From NCBI GenBank assembly GCA_934589525.1, contig CAKTOB010000023.1, forward strand, positions 1-37,027: 37,027 bases of DNA, in the 5' to 3' direction. Shown here in pieces: positions 1 to 7,390 of this stretch. This DNA comes from an uncultured Oscillospiraceae bacterium (GTDB taxonomy: Bacteria; Bacillota; Clostridia; Oscillospirales; Oscillospiraceae). The first letter of the stretch is position 1, and every line of letters begins with the position of its first letter. The notes below the pieces were generated by a model that searched no databases, was not told the origin of the DNA, and saw nothing but the letters and a program-made list of their open reading frames with translations. The translations under genes and the position numbers were made by a program.

Positions 1-72
1 GTGTAGCTCATCCGGTAGAGCGCCACCTTGCCAAGGTGGAGGTAGCGAGTTCGAGCCTCGTCACCCGCTCCA
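1..72 (+). tRNA. tRNA-Gly (GCC), 5' end cut by the window edge
   Basis: The anticodon stem-loop lies at 23-39, with stem CCACC/GGTGG and loop TTGCCAA, so the anticodon GCC is at 30-32. The T arm contains GTTCGAG. The 3' acceptor strand CACCCGC is at 62-68, the discriminator T at 69 and an encoded CCA at 70-72. The matching 5' strand would be GCGGGTG; only its last three bases are inside the window, so four bases are missing on the left. Confidence 0.95.
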
Positions 73-78
73 TAAAAA

Positions 79-107
79 AGAGATCTGCTTTTGCAGGTCT
101 CTTTTTT
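79..107 (+). terminator. Rho-independent terminator of the tRNA-Gly unit
   Basis: A 10-bp stem (79-88 with 93-102, one G-U type mismatch) encloses a TTTT loop and is followed by a T-run at 102-107. It sits seven bases after the tRNA CCA end and separates the tRNA from the serine operon. Confidence 0.85.
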
Positions 108-146
108 CATACCCGGATTGAAATTTTAAATTTTCAAAATTGCAGG

Positions 147-175
147 TTGCTTTCTGGTTCAACCGGTGGTATGAT
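147..175 (+). promoter_or_regulatory. Sigma-A promoter of the apgM-serC-serA operon
   Basis: TTGCTT (147-152), a 17-bp spacer and TATGAT (170-175) predict a start near 182. It is the only good promoter between the tRNA terminator and the mutase start at 228. Confidence 0.7.
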
Positions 176-191
176 AGGAAACATCAACTCT

Positions 192-207
192 GTGGACAAT
201 TGTCCAC
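192..207. promoter_or_regulatory. Perfect 16-bp palindrome, candidate operator
   Basis: The sequence GTGGACAATTGTCCAC equals its own reverse complement over all 16 bases. It starts about 10 bases after the predicted transcription start and ends 20 bases before the mutase ATG. That is a typical roadblock position for a dimeric repressor. It has no loop and no T-run, so it is not a terminator. The binding protein is unknown. Confidence 0.5.
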
Positions 208-227
208 CGTGGAAGGGAGCGTTTCGA

Positions 228-1424
228 ATGAAGTATGTGGTCATTTTGGGTGACGGCATGGCAGATGAGCCCCTTGCGGCTCTGAACGGCAAGACCCCTT
301 TGGACTACGCCAACACACCCTGCATGGACCGTATGGCCTGTCAGGGCACCATGGGCCTGGTGCAGAATGTGCCGGAGGGAATGGCCCCCGGTTCAGATGT
401 TGCCAATCTGTCGGTTCTGGGCTATGATCCCAGCCGGTGCTATTCGGGGCGATCTCCCCTGGAGGCTTTGAGCGTGGGGGTTGCCATGGAGCCGGAGGAC
501 GTGATTTTCCGCTGCAATCTGGTAACGCTGACGGAGCAGGAGCCCTATGAAGAGAAGAAGATCCTGGACCACAGCTCCGGCGAAATCAGCACGGAGGATG
601 CGGATATTCTGATGGATTCCATCCGGAAGACCTTTGACTCCCAGGATATTTCTTTCTACACCGGCACCAGCTACCGGCATATTATGGTATGGAAGCATGG
701 AAAGGTGGTCTCTTTAGAGCCCCCTCATGACCATTTGGGAACGGTTATCGGCCCTTGGCTGCCCCAAGAGGAAATCCTCAAAGAGATGATGGAAAAAAGC
801 TATCCCATTCTCAATGCGCACCCCCTGAATTTGGAGCGGGCAAGGCAGGGAAAGCACAAGGCCAATTCCCTCTGGTTCTGGGGTGCCGGAACCAAGCCCA
901 GCCTGCAAAACTTCCGGGAGAAAACCGGCCTGAAGGGGGCCATGATCTCCGCGGTGGATCTGCTGAAGGGCATTGCCGTGGGGGCCGGCATGGAGGTTTA
1001 CCGGGTCCCCGGTGCCACCGGCTCCATCGATACCAATTATGAGGGAAAGGCCGCTGCCGCCGCCAAGGCGCTTTTGGAGGATGGCTGTGATTTTGTCTAT
1101 GTCCATGTGGAGGCCCCGGATGAAATGGGCCACCAGGGCCTGGTTTCCGAAAAGGTCCGCTCCATTGAGGACCTGGACAGCCGCTTGATCGCGCCAATCA
1201 AAAAGGCGCTGGATGATTCCGGGGAGGATTACCGGATGCTGATTTTGCCGGATCATCCCACCCCCATCCGCCTGCGGACCCACACCGGAGACCCGGTGCC
1301 CTATCTGCTTTTTGATTCTGCAAGGCAGGAAAAGAAGCTTGCCCGATTTACGGAGGAAGAGGCAGCCCAGACCGGCAATTTCCAGCCCCAGGGCTTCCGG
1401 CTTCTGGACCAACTGATTCATTAG
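228..1424 (+). CDS. Cofactor-independent phosphoglycerate mutase, archaeal (ApgM) type / proposed homoserine kinase family
   Basis: The 398-residue protein begins MKYVVILGDGMADEPL, a typical start of the ApgM branch of the alkaline phosphatase superfamily. An upstream in-frame ATG at 36 lies inside the tRNA, so ATG 228, preceded by a GGAAGGGA ribosome site, is chosen. Metal and phosphate-binding motifs are GDG near residue 8-10, GSDVANLS at about 55-62 (likely nucleophile serine), and later HVEAPDEMGHQG and LPDHPTP. The family interconverts 2- and 3-phosphoglycerate in the cytoplasm. A closely related subfamily has been proposed to be a non-orthologous homoserine kinase, and sequence alone does not settle which. 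The gene is 15 bp upstream of serC and followed by serA, which consumes 3-phosphoglycerate; the context therefore fits a mutase feeding serine synthesis, although a threonine role remains possible. Confidence 0.85.
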   Translation: MKYVVILGDGMADEPLAALNGKTPLDYANTPCMDRMACQGTMGLVQNVPEGMAPGSDVANLSVLGYDPSRCYSGRSPLEALSVGVAMEPEDVIFRCNLVTLTEQEPYEEKKILDHSSGEISTEDADILMDSIRKTFDSQDISFYTGTSYRHIMVWKHGKVVSLEPPHDHLGTVIGPWLPQEEILKEMMEKSYPILNAHPLNLERARQGKHKANSLWFWGAGTKPSLQNFREKTGLKGAMISAVDLLKGIAVGAGMEVYRVPGATGSIDTNYEGKAAAAAKALLEDGCDFVYVHVEAPDEMGHQGLVSEKVRSIEDLDSRLIAPIKKALDDSGEDYRMLILPDHPTPIRLRTHTGDPVPYLLFDSARQEKKLARFTEEEAAQTGNFQPQGFRLLDQLIH

Positions 1425-1439
1425 AAAGGAGCCATTGCC

Positions 1440-2519
1440 ATGGCCAGAGTATATAATTTTTCCGCCGGCCCCGGGGTGCTGCCGGAGCCTGTACTGGAAG
1501 AAGCCGCCCGGGAAATGATGGATTACCGGGGCACCGGTATGTCCGTTATGGAGATGAGCCACCGCTCCAAGCCATACCAGCGCATCATCGATGAGGCAGA
1601 GGCAGACCTGCGGACCCTCATGGGCATTCCGGACAACTACAAGGTCCTGTTCCTCCAGGGTGGTGCCAGTCAGCAGTTTGCCATGGTGCCCATGAACCTG
1701 ATGCGCAATCGGGTGGCAGACTACATCATCACCGGCCAGTTTTCCAAGAAGGCCTGGAAGGAAGCCCAGCTCTTTGGCCAGGCCAACGCCGTCGCCTCCT
1801 CTGCCGACCGGAATTTTACCTATATCCCGGATTGCAGCGACCTGCCCATTGGGGAAAACAGCGACTATGTATATATCTGCGAAAACAACACCATTTACGG
1901 CACCAAATTTAAGACCCTGCCCAATACCAAAGGAAAGCCTCTGGTGGCGGATGTGTCCTCCTGTTTCCTGTCGGAGCCTCTTCGGGTGACGGATTACGGG
2001 ATGCTCTACGGTGGCGCACAGAAAAACGTGGGCCCTGCCGGTGTGGTCATCGCCATCATTCGGGAGGACCTGATTCGTGAGGATGTTCTGCCCGGCACGC
2101 CGACCATGCTCCGCTACAAGACCCACGCCGATAACGGCTCCATGTACAATACCCCGCCCACCTATGGCATCTATATCTGTGGCAAGGTCTTCAAATGGCT
2201 GTTGGGGTTGGGAGGCCTGGAAGCCATGGCAGCATACAACCAGAAAAAGGCCGCCATTCTCTATGATTATCTGGATTCCAGCAAAATCTTTCACAACCAG
2301 GTAGAAAAAAAGGACCGCTCTCTCATGAACGTGACCTTTGTCACCGGAGATCCGCAGCTGGATGCCCGGTTCGTGGCCCAGGCCGGGGAGGCGGGCCTTG
2401 TGAACCTGAAGGGCCACCGCAGCGTAGGCGGAATGCGGGCCAGCATTTATAATGCTATGCCCCTGGAAGGGGTCCGGAAGCTGACGGAGTTTATGGCAGA
2501 CTTCGAAGAAAAGCTTTAA
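1440..2519 (+). CDS. serC: Phosphoserine aminotransferase
   Basis: The 359-residue protein matches SerC throughout. It converts 3-phosphohydroxypyruvate and glutamate to O-phosphoserine and 2-oxoglutarate, the second step of serine synthesis, using pyridoxal phosphate. The N-terminus RVYNFSAGPGVLP and the GGASQQF phosphate-binding motif (about 74-80) are diagnostic. The Schiff-base lysine is K195 in YGGAQKNVGPAG. The length is normal for the family. A strong AAAGGAG site precedes the ATG. It is the middle gene of the apgM-serC-serA operon. No serB phosphatase is present in the window. Confidence 0.96.
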   Translation: MARVYNFSAGPGVLPEPVLEEAAREMMDYRGTGMSVMEMSHRSKPYQRIIDEAEADLRTLMGIPDNYKVLFLQGGASQQFAMVPMNLMRNRVADYIITGQFSKKAWKEAQLFGQANAVASSADRNFTYIPDCSDLPIGENSDYVYICENNTIYGTKFKTLPNTKGKPLVADVSSCFLSEPLRVTDYGMLYGGAQKNVGPAGVVIAIIREDLIREDVLPGTPTMLRYKTHADNGSMYNTPPTYGIYICGKVFKWLLGLGGLEAMAAYNQKKAAILYDYLDSSKIFHNQVEKKDRSLMNVTFVTGDPQLDARFVAQAGEAGLVNLKGHRSVGGMRASIYNAMPLEGVRKLTEFMADFEEKL

Positions 2520-2572
2520 GGAAACTCTTTGACCGGAGCTACCTTAAATTCCCATAGAAAAGAGGAACGACC

Positions 2573-3736
2573 ATGTTTCAGGTGAACTATTTAAATAAAA
2601 TATCCCCCGTTGGCACGGCGCTTTGGACGGAGGATTACCGGGTTTCGGATTGCTTGGAGGATGCCCAGGCCCTGGTGGTCCGCAGCGCCCCAATGCAGGA
2701 GATGTCCTTTTCCGAGAATCTTTTGGCGGTGGCCCGGGCCGGGGCCGGTGTCAATAATATCCCGCTGGACCGGTGCGCGGAACAGGGCATCGTGGTGTTC
2801 AACACCCCCGGAGCCAATGCCCGCAGCGTCATGGAGCTGACCCTTTGCGGCCTCCTGCTGGGCTGCCGGGATGTGGCAGGGGGCATCCGCTGGGTGCAGT
2901 CCATTGCCGGTACTCCGGACGTTGCCAAGCAGGTAGAAAAGGAAAAATCCCGGTTTGCGGGCCATGAGATTTTAGGCCTGAAGCTGGGGGTCATCGGCCT
3001 TGGAGCCGTAGGCGGCCCCTTTGCCAACGCCGCCCGGAGACTGGGCATGCAGGTCTACGGCTGTGACCCCTTCCTGTCCGTGGATGCTGCCTGGCATCTG
3101 GACAGCCAGGTCCACCATGTGAACACCAGGGAGGAGATTTTCGCCGCCTGTGATGTGATCTCCCTCCATACCCCGCTGGTGGAGGACACCAGGAAGATGA
3201 TCAACGCCGAGACCTTGGAAAAAATGAAGGACGGGGTCATCATCTTGAATTTCGCCCGGGATTTGCTGGTAGACGACGAGGCCATGGCCCAGGCCCTGGC
3301 CTCCGGAAAGGTCCGCCGGTACATTACGGATTTCCCCAACGAAAAGACCGCCGCCATGCCGGGCTGCATCGCCATCCCTCATTTGGGTGCATCGACCCAG
3401 GAATCCGAGGACAATTGCGCAAAAATGGCCGTGACCCAGTTGATGAACTACCTGGAAAACGGAAACATCGTCAATTCCGTGAATTTCCCCAACTGCGATA
3501 TGGGCCTTTGCGCAAGCGAGGGCCGGATCACCATTCTCCACAGAAACATTCCCAATTCTCTCGGCCGGTTCACAACGGCGCTGGCAGGGGAGAATGTCAA
3601 CATTGCAGGGCTGATGAATAAAAGCCGGGGGGTCTACGCCTATACCATGCTGGACCTGGACCACAGGCCCTCTCAAAACCTGGTGGAAGGCCTCCGAGGC
3701 ATCCAGGGCGTTCTGCGGGTCCGTGTGATCAAGTAA
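2573..3736 (+). CDS. serA: D-3-phosphoglycerate dehydrogenase with C-terminal ACT domain
   Basis: The 387-residue enzyme oxidises 3-phosphoglycerate to 3-phosphohydroxypyruvate with NAD, the first step of serine synthesis. Seen in sequence: the substrate-domain signature around RAGAGVNNIP (about 55-64), a Rossmann motif GLGAVGG (about 142-148), the family stretch NFARDLLVDDEA, an IPHLGAST catalytic-histidine region near residue 265, and a C-terminal ACT domain from about 320. The ACT domain is the usual site for serine feedback binding. The protein is shorter than the 520-residue type III enzymes because it lacks the intervening domain. The order here places serA last, 53 bp after serC, with an AGAGGAA ribosome site. 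Confidence 0.95.
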   Translation: MFQVNYLNKISPVGTALWTEDYRVSDCLEDAQALVVRSAPMQEMSFSENLLAVARAGAGVNNIPLDRCAEQGIVVFNTPGANARSVMELTLCGLLLGCRDVAGGIRWVQSIAGTPDVAKQVEKEKSRFAGHEILGLKLGVIGLGAVGGPFANAARRLGMQVYGCDPFLSVDAAWHLDSQVHHVNTREEIFAACDVISLHTPLVEDTRKMINAETLEKMKDGVIILNFARDLLVDDEAMAQALASGKVRRYITDFPNEKTAAMPGCIAIPHLGASTQESEDNCAKMAVTQLMNYLENGNIVNSVNFPNCDMGLCASEGRITILHRNIPNSLGRFTTALAGENVNIAGLMNKSRGVYAYTMLDLDHRPSQNLVEGLRGIQGVLRVRVIK

Positions 3737-3749
3737 TCATGTAAAAAAA

Positions 3750-3786
3750 TAATGACCGTCTTCCAAACAAAGACGGTCATTACCTT
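3750..3786. terminator. Bidirectional terminator between serA and the aldo/keto reductase
   Basis: A perfect 13-bp stem (3750-3762 with 3770-3782) with a 7-base loop. On the minus strand it is followed by a strong T-run (3743-3749 read in reverse). On the plus strand the tail is TTTATTTTT-like and weaker. It serves two convergent genes. Confidence 0.9.
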
Positions 3787-4793
3787 TATTTTTCAAATTT
3801 TTTCGCAACCTGCGCCAACATGTTTCGGATGGGCAGATGATAGGGGCAGCGGCTTTCGCAGGCGCCGCATTGGATGCAGTCGGAGGCTTTGGCGGTCATG
3901 TCGGCATACCGGCCCCTGGCCCAGTCTCCCAGACCGTATCGGGTCAGGTATCCCTCCAATACAAAGACCTGGGGGATTTGAATACCCACGGTGCAGGGGG
4001 CGCAGTAGTTGCACCGGCGGCAGAATTGGGTGCCCAGCTGCTTTCGGACGGCCTGGATTTTTTGCTCCTCCTCCTGGCTGAGGGGCGCGGTATTGCAAAC
4101 GGCGGCCAGATTCTCTTCCAGCTCTCTGGGCTCTGCCATGCCGGGGATCACCACGCTGACGCAGGGGTTCTGGACGATGTACCGCAGGGCCAGGGTGGCA
4201 TCCTCAATGGCACCACCGGCCAGAGGCTTCATGCAGATAAAGCCCACGTTCTTTTCTTTGCACCGTTTGATCAGGGCCTCTCCCTGATTTTCTACAATAT
4301 TGTAGGGGAACATGATGGTTTCCACCCAGGGAAGCTCCAAAGCCTTTTCAAAAACCTCCGTAGAGTGGGCGGTGATGCCAATGTGCCGGATTTTCCCGGA
4401 AGACTTGGCTTCCTGCAAGGCTTCCAACGCGTCGCCGGGGGCGGTGATGGTCTCCAAATCCTGGAGAGAGGGGTTGTGGAACTGGTAAAGGTCAATATAG
4501 TCCGTGCGGAAATTCTTCAGAGAAATCGCAACGTTTTCTTCCATTTCCGCCTTGGTCCAGCCCCGCCCCTTGGTGGCCAGAATGAAATGCTCCCGAATGC
4601 CCTCCAGGCCATAGCCCAGATACTCTTCGCTGACGGTATAGCCCCGGGCGGTGTCGATATAATTGACACCCGCATCCAGAAGCCGATGCATCAGCTCCTT
4701 GGTCCCCTCCGCGTCAATGCGCTGAATGGGAATGCCGCCGAAGCCCAGCCGGGAGACCTTCAGCCCGGTTTTTCCCAGTGTTACATATTCCAT
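3786..4793 (-). CDS. Aldo/keto reductase with two C-terminal 4Fe-4S clusters
   Basis: The 335-residue protein starts MEYVTLGKTGLKVSRLGFGG, the classic start of this family. An in-frame ATG further upstream gives an extension of no homology; the chosen ATG has AAAGGAGGAG directly before it. The TIM-barrel part (about 1-245) carries the usual tetrad: D and Y in YIDTARGY, K in LATKGRG and H in YQFHNPS. The tail has C258-x2-C261-x2-C264-x2-C267 and C306-x2-C309-x2-C312-x3-C316-P, so two Fe-S clusters can be expected, although the first has an unusual even spacing. The branch is common in anaerobes; the physiological substrate is unknown. It is preceded on the same strand by a terminator, has its own -10 box and a structured leader, and is probably monocistronic. 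Confidence 0.88.
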   Translation of the reverse strand: MEYVTLGKTGLKVSRLGFGGIPIQRIDAEGTKELMHRLLDAGVNYIDTARGYTVSEEYLGYGLEGIREHFILATKGRGWTKAEMEENVAISLKNFRTDYIDLYQFHNPSLQDLETITAPGDALEALQEAKSSGKIRHIGITAHSTEVFEKALELPWVETIMFPYNIVENQGEALIKRCKEKNVGFICMKPLAGGAIEDATLALRYIVQNPCVSVVIPGMAEPRELEENLAAVCNTAPLSQEEEQKIQAVRKQLGTQFCRRCNYCAPCTVGIQIPQVFVLEGYLTRYGLGDWARGRYADMTAKASDCIQCGACESRCPYHLPIRNMLAQVAKKFEK

Positions 4794-4810
4794 AGTTCGC
4801 TCCTCCTTTT

Positions 4811-4840
4811 GCCGGGCCCTTTCATAAGGTGAAACCCGGC
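4811..4840 (-). promoter_or_regulatory. Leader hairpin in front of the aldo/keto reductase
   Basis: GCCGGG (4811-4816) pairs with CCCGGC (4835-4840), and TTTCA (4820-4824) with TGAAA (4830-4834), leaving a 3-base bulge and a 5-base loop. It lies between the predicted promoter and the ribosome site, in the 5' untranslated leader. It has no T-run, so it is not a terminator. Confidence 0.4.
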
Positions 4841-4851
4841 TTTTTGATTTC

Positions 4852-4880
4852 ATTATACAGCTTCCGCTTCCGGAAATAAA
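4852..4880 (-). promoter_or_regulatory. Putative promoter of the aldo/keto reductase
   Basis: On the minus strand, TTTATT (4875-4880), a 17-bp spacer and a consensus TATAAT (4852-4857). The -35 box is weak and the -10 box perfect. Confidence 0.5.
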
Positions 4881-4917
4881 GAAAAAATTTCGTCCAAGGG
4901 CGCACCCTTGGACGAAA
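4881..4917 (-). terminator. Rho-independent terminator of the riboflavin S-component gene
   Basis: A 13-bp perfect stem (4888-4900 with 4905-4917) with loop CGCA, followed on the minus strand by a T-rich tract. It lies eight bases after the stop codon of the transporter gene. Confidence 0.9.
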
Positions 4918-4925
4918 AACAAATC

Positions 4926-5645
4926 TTACTCGTGTACCCGGAACAGAGGGCCTGCCACCCGCTTGTACAGCAGCATGGTCAGCAGGGATACAAGGCCGCC
5001 TTTGATGATATTCAGCGGGGCCACACACAGGGCCACGAAGGAGAACACCCCGTGAATGCTGCCATGGATCTTGGTACCCATACCGATGAGGGCCTCCATG
5101 GGAATGCCGTAGAGCTGGGAGAACTTGGGCAGAAGGTACACGGCATTAAAGCCGGTGCCGATGACGGTCATGGTCAGGGTGCCGATGACCAGGCCCACAA
5201 TGGCGCCCTTCTTGTTCTTGTGCAGATGATACCAGACGGTGGCGGGGAGAACAAAGCAGCATCCCACAAAGAAGTTGGCAAAGTCGCCAACAAAAGCGGT
5301 GGAGGTGCCCTTCAGCAGGAGCTTCAGCAGGATTTTGATGCCTTCAATGGCAACGGCGGCGCTGGGCCCCAGGAAGAAGCCGCCCAGCAGCACGGGCAGC
5401 TCCGAGAAGTCCAGCTTGTAGAATTCCGGGGCTAGGAAGATCAGGGGGAAGTCCAGCACATGCAGCACCACGGCAATGGCAGAGCAGATGCCGATGATGC
5501 TGACCCGCCGGGCAGGGGTCACCTGACGCAGATGGTCAAACCGCTTTTCGGCCAGCCGGGCCCCCAGGGCCACGGCCAGGATCACCACGGCCGTGATCAG
5601 AAGAAAGCTTACATTGTCTTTGGCTTGGGTAAGTAGTTGGTTCAT
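4926..5645 (-). CDS. ribU: ECF transporter S component, riboflavin-specific (RibU-like)
   Basis: The 239-residue membrane protein has about six hydrophobic segments, starting with one at about 15-30 and one at about 47-72. It contains the RibU-family stretch EFYKLDFSELPVLLGGFFLG (about 75-94). S components bind the vitamin and dock onto the shared EcfT/EcfA energizing module in the cytoplasmic membrane. The substrate assignment rests on two independent lines: family resemblance and the FMN riboswitch directly upstream. It has no dedicated EcfA/T beside it; it would use a shared module, and the one at 17580-20080 may be dedicated to its own S component. It is a single-gene unit with promoter, riboswitch and terminator. 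Confidence 0.88.
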   Translation of the reverse strand: MNQLLTQAKDNVSFLLITAVVILAVALGARLAEKRFDHLRQVTPARRVSIIGICSAIAVVLHVLDFPLIFLAPEFYKLDFSELPVLLGGFFLGPSAAVAIEGIKILLKLLLKGTSTAFVGDFANFFVGCCFVLPATVWYHLHKNKKGAIVGLVIGTLTMTVIGTGFNAVYLLPKFSQLYGIPMEALIGMGTKIHGSIHGVFSFVALCVAPLNIIKGGLVSLLTMLLYKRVAGPLFRVHE

Positions 5646-5662
5646 TTTTGGTCACCTCAACG

Positions 5663-5692
5663 TAAAAATCGCCCTGAGCAAACACTCAGGGC
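5663..5692 (-). terminator. Riboswitch-controlled intrinsic terminator (expression platform)
   Basis: A perfect 8-bp stem GCCCTGAG/CTCAGGGC (5671-5692) with a 6-base loop, followed on the minus strand by GATTTTTAC (5662-5670 in reverse). It lies between the FMN aptamer and the ribU ribosome site, as expected for transcription attenuation. Confidence 0.85.
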
Positions 5693-5714
5693 GTGAAAAC
5701 GCAAACTCCTTGCG

Positions 5715-5824
5715 TATCTTCTTCCATCCAGACTATACTGTCGGTATCGGAATCACACCGATTCGGCGCTTGCGCGTTCGCGGACTTTACCGCCGGTGGG
5801 GAATTTCGCCCCGCCCTGAAGATC
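5715..5824 (-). ncRNA. FMN riboswitch (RFN element)
   Basis: Read on the minus strand, the segment contains the invariant RFN blocks: an AAATTCCCC-ACCGGCGGTAAAG block (about 5786-5806), a GATTCCGATACCGACAGTAT block (about 5734-5755) and AGTCTGGATGGAAGAAGATA at the 3' side. The closing stem P1 is GATCTTC (5818-5824) with GAAGATA (5715-5721). FMN binding in this class usually lowers expression of riboflavin uptake or synthesis genes. The downstream terminator at 5663-5692 fits an OFF switch. Confidence 0.96.
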
Positions 5825-5843
5825 ACGTTATTCACTTGTCCTA

Positions 5844-5872
5844 ACCATAGCACACAACCCCGGCCTTGTCAA
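5844..5872 (-). promoter_or_regulatory. Promoter of the FMN riboswitch-ribU transcript
   Basis: On the minus strand, a perfect TTGACA (5867-5872), a 17-bp spacer and TATGGT (5844-5849). Transcription would start a few bases before the aptamer. Confidence 0.8.
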
Positions 5873-5898
5873 GAACCTTTTTTCATGCTATACTGCCC

Positions 5899-6405
5899 TT
5901 AGTATTCGGGCCCTGCGGCGGTTTTTGTAGGCTCCGGTGCCCCATTGGAGGGGAAGGCAAAGCCCTGGATCTTCCCGCCGGGGGCGGTATTGGTAATGTC
6001 CCCACCGATGACCTGGTTTTTGTATACCAGCACCGTGGCGTATACCGGCTCCGTGGCCCCGGGGTAATTGGTCACCTCGTAAACATAGCGCATGACCTTC
6101 TTCCCGGCAAATTTGCTCAAATCGTAGTTCTGACATTTTTGCAGGGCGTTGTACCGGTCAAACACCTCGTTTGACTCCTGGGGGATCAAAACCTGCCCGG
6201 ATTCCTTGGGGGAATTCTGGACTTCCCAGCCGAAGCTTTTTAGAAAATGGACCCGCCCGTCATTGCTGGCCAGGTCCTGGTGATCGGTGCGGAAGGTCTC
6301 TTGGCTGTTCCCCAGAATCAGGATCAGCCCCAGCAGGGCGGCGGCCACAAGGGCCAGGATCAGCATCATTTTTTTGAAATCGACCTTTGCGGTCAACACA
6401 ACCAT
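5899..6405 (-). CDS. DUF4830-type single-pass membrane protein
   Basis: The 168-residue protein starts at ATG 6405, behind a GGGAGGG ribosome site; longer in-frame starts run into the divergent gene. Residues about 11-33 form one transmembrane helix (MMLILALVAAALLGLILILG), and the rest (about 34-168) is extracytoplasmic with no cysteines forming a lipobox. The soluble part contains LKSFGWEV and a later VTNYPGATEPVYATVLVYKN strand-rich stretch, which I associate with DUF4830, a family of unknown function in Clostridia. It is divergent from the pseudouridine synthase with 70 bp between. It lies upstream of the FMN riboswitch on the same strand, without a clear terminator in the 26-bp gap, so read-through is possible. 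Confidence 0.7.
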   Translation of the reverse strand: MVVLTAKVDFKKMMLILALVAAALLGLILILGNSQETFRTDHQDLASNDGRVHFLKSFGWEVQNSPKESGQVLIPQESNEVFDRYNALQKCQNYDLSKFAGKKVMRYVYEVTNYPGATEPVYATVLVYKNQVIGGDITNTAPGGKIQGFAFPSNGAPEPTKTAAGPEY

Positions 6406-6475
6406 ATCGTATTCCCTCCCGAAATGTTTTCGCCAAATCCTATGTGCTTGAGGGAGGGGATAGAACGGAGAAGCT

Positions 6476-7186
6476 ATGGAACGTTTGGATAAATTCTTAT
6501 GCGACAGCGGTGCAGGCACCCGCAGCCAAGTGAAAGCCCTATTAAAGGCCGGGCATGTTACGGTGGATGGGAAACCGGCCAAGGACCCGGCGCTGAAAAT
6601 CGACGGCACCCGGCAGCAGGTGCTGCTGGACGGCGCGCCCATGGGGGGCTTTCAGCGCCGGGTGGTGCTGATGAACAAGCCCCAGGGCTATGTGACCGCG
6701 ACGGAGGATGCCCGGGATCAAACCGTCATGGACCTATTGCCGGAAGAGATGGGCCACTGGGATTTAAAGCCCGTGGGCAGACTGGACAAGGCAACGGAAG
6801 GCCTACTGCTGCTGACCAATGACGGGGAACTCCTGCACAGATTGATCAGCCCCAAAAAGGAAGTGCCCAAGGTCTACTATGCCCGGCATGAGGGCATGGC
6901 AGGGCCTGACGACATCGAAGCCTTTTTAAAGGGCATTCTCCTGCGGGACGGAACCTGCTGCCTGCCTGCGGAGCTGTGCCCCCTGGGCCCTGGAGAGAGC
7001 CAAATCACGGTTTGCGAGGGGAAATACCATCAGGTCCGGCGGATGATGGCCGCCCGGAACATGACCGTCACCTATCTGGAGCGGCGCAAGGAAGGAAATC
7101 TGGAACTGGGAAACCTTCCCAGAGGCCAGGTGCGGCTGCTGGAGGAACGGGAAATCCGGGAACTGGAAGCATTGTGCGGAATGTAG
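6476..7186 (+). CDS. rsuA: 16S rRNA pseudouridine synthase, RsuA/RluB/RluE family
   Basis: The 236-residue protein has an N-terminal S4 RNA-binding domain (about 1-48: MERLDKFLCDSGAGTR, then HVTVDGKPAK) and a pseudouridine synthase domain from about 60. The catalytic aspartate is in PVGRLDKATEGLLLLTNDG (about 101-119). The ending carries GKYHQVRRMM, typical of the family. Members isomerise a specific uridine in rRNA; the 16S U516 enzyme RsuA is the likeliest annotation, but RluB-like specificity for 23S rRNA cannot be excluded by eye. ATG 6476 has an ACGGAGAA ribosome site. Confidence 0.88.
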   Translation: MERLDKFLCDSGAGTRSQVKALLKAGHVTVDGKPAKDPALKIDGTRQQVLLDGAPMGGFQRRVVLMNKPQGYVTATEDARDQTVMDLLPEEMGHWDLKPVGRLDKATEGLLLLTNDGELLHRLISPKKEVPKVYYARHEGMAGPDDIEAFLKGILLRDGTCCLPAELCPLGPGESQITVCEGKYHQVRRMMAARNMTVTYLERRKEGNLELGNLPRGQVRLLEEREIRELEALCGM

Positions 7187-7304
7187 ACAAAAGAAATCAG
7201 CAAAATGCCTGAACTTTTTGGCCCCCTTTTGGAAAAATTGACAGCCAACTAGCAAGAATACCTAAAAATCAAGTGTTAATTTGCAATAAAATGTCAAAAG
7301 GTAC

Positions 7305-7333
7305 TTGCAAACTGCGCAAAACTTGTGTATAAT
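7305..7333 (+). promoter_or_regulatory. Promoter of the PucR-type regulator gene
   Basis: TTGCAA (7305-7310), a 17-bp spacer and a perfect TATAAT (7328-7333). It lies in the AT-rich 204-bp gap between rsuA and the regulator. The rest of the gap shows no other clear signal. Confidence 0.8.
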
Positions 7334-7390
7334 AACAGTGCAATTTTGTGGAATGCGTATTTATGCAACATTCTAAGGAGGGGCACCCAT

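Noticed and set aside
36..227. N-terminal extension of the phosphoglycerate mutase from ATG 36
   Set aside because: It would overlap the tRNA-Gly, its terminator and the predicted promoter; homology begins at ATG 228.
714..2417. A 567-codon minus-strand frame opposite apgM and serC
   Set aside because: Shadow of two clear genes; it spans the junction between them and has no ribosome site or motif.
4811..4840. Hairpin as a terminator in front of the aldo/keto reductase
   Set aside because: No T-run on the transcribed strand and it lies before, not after, a gene.
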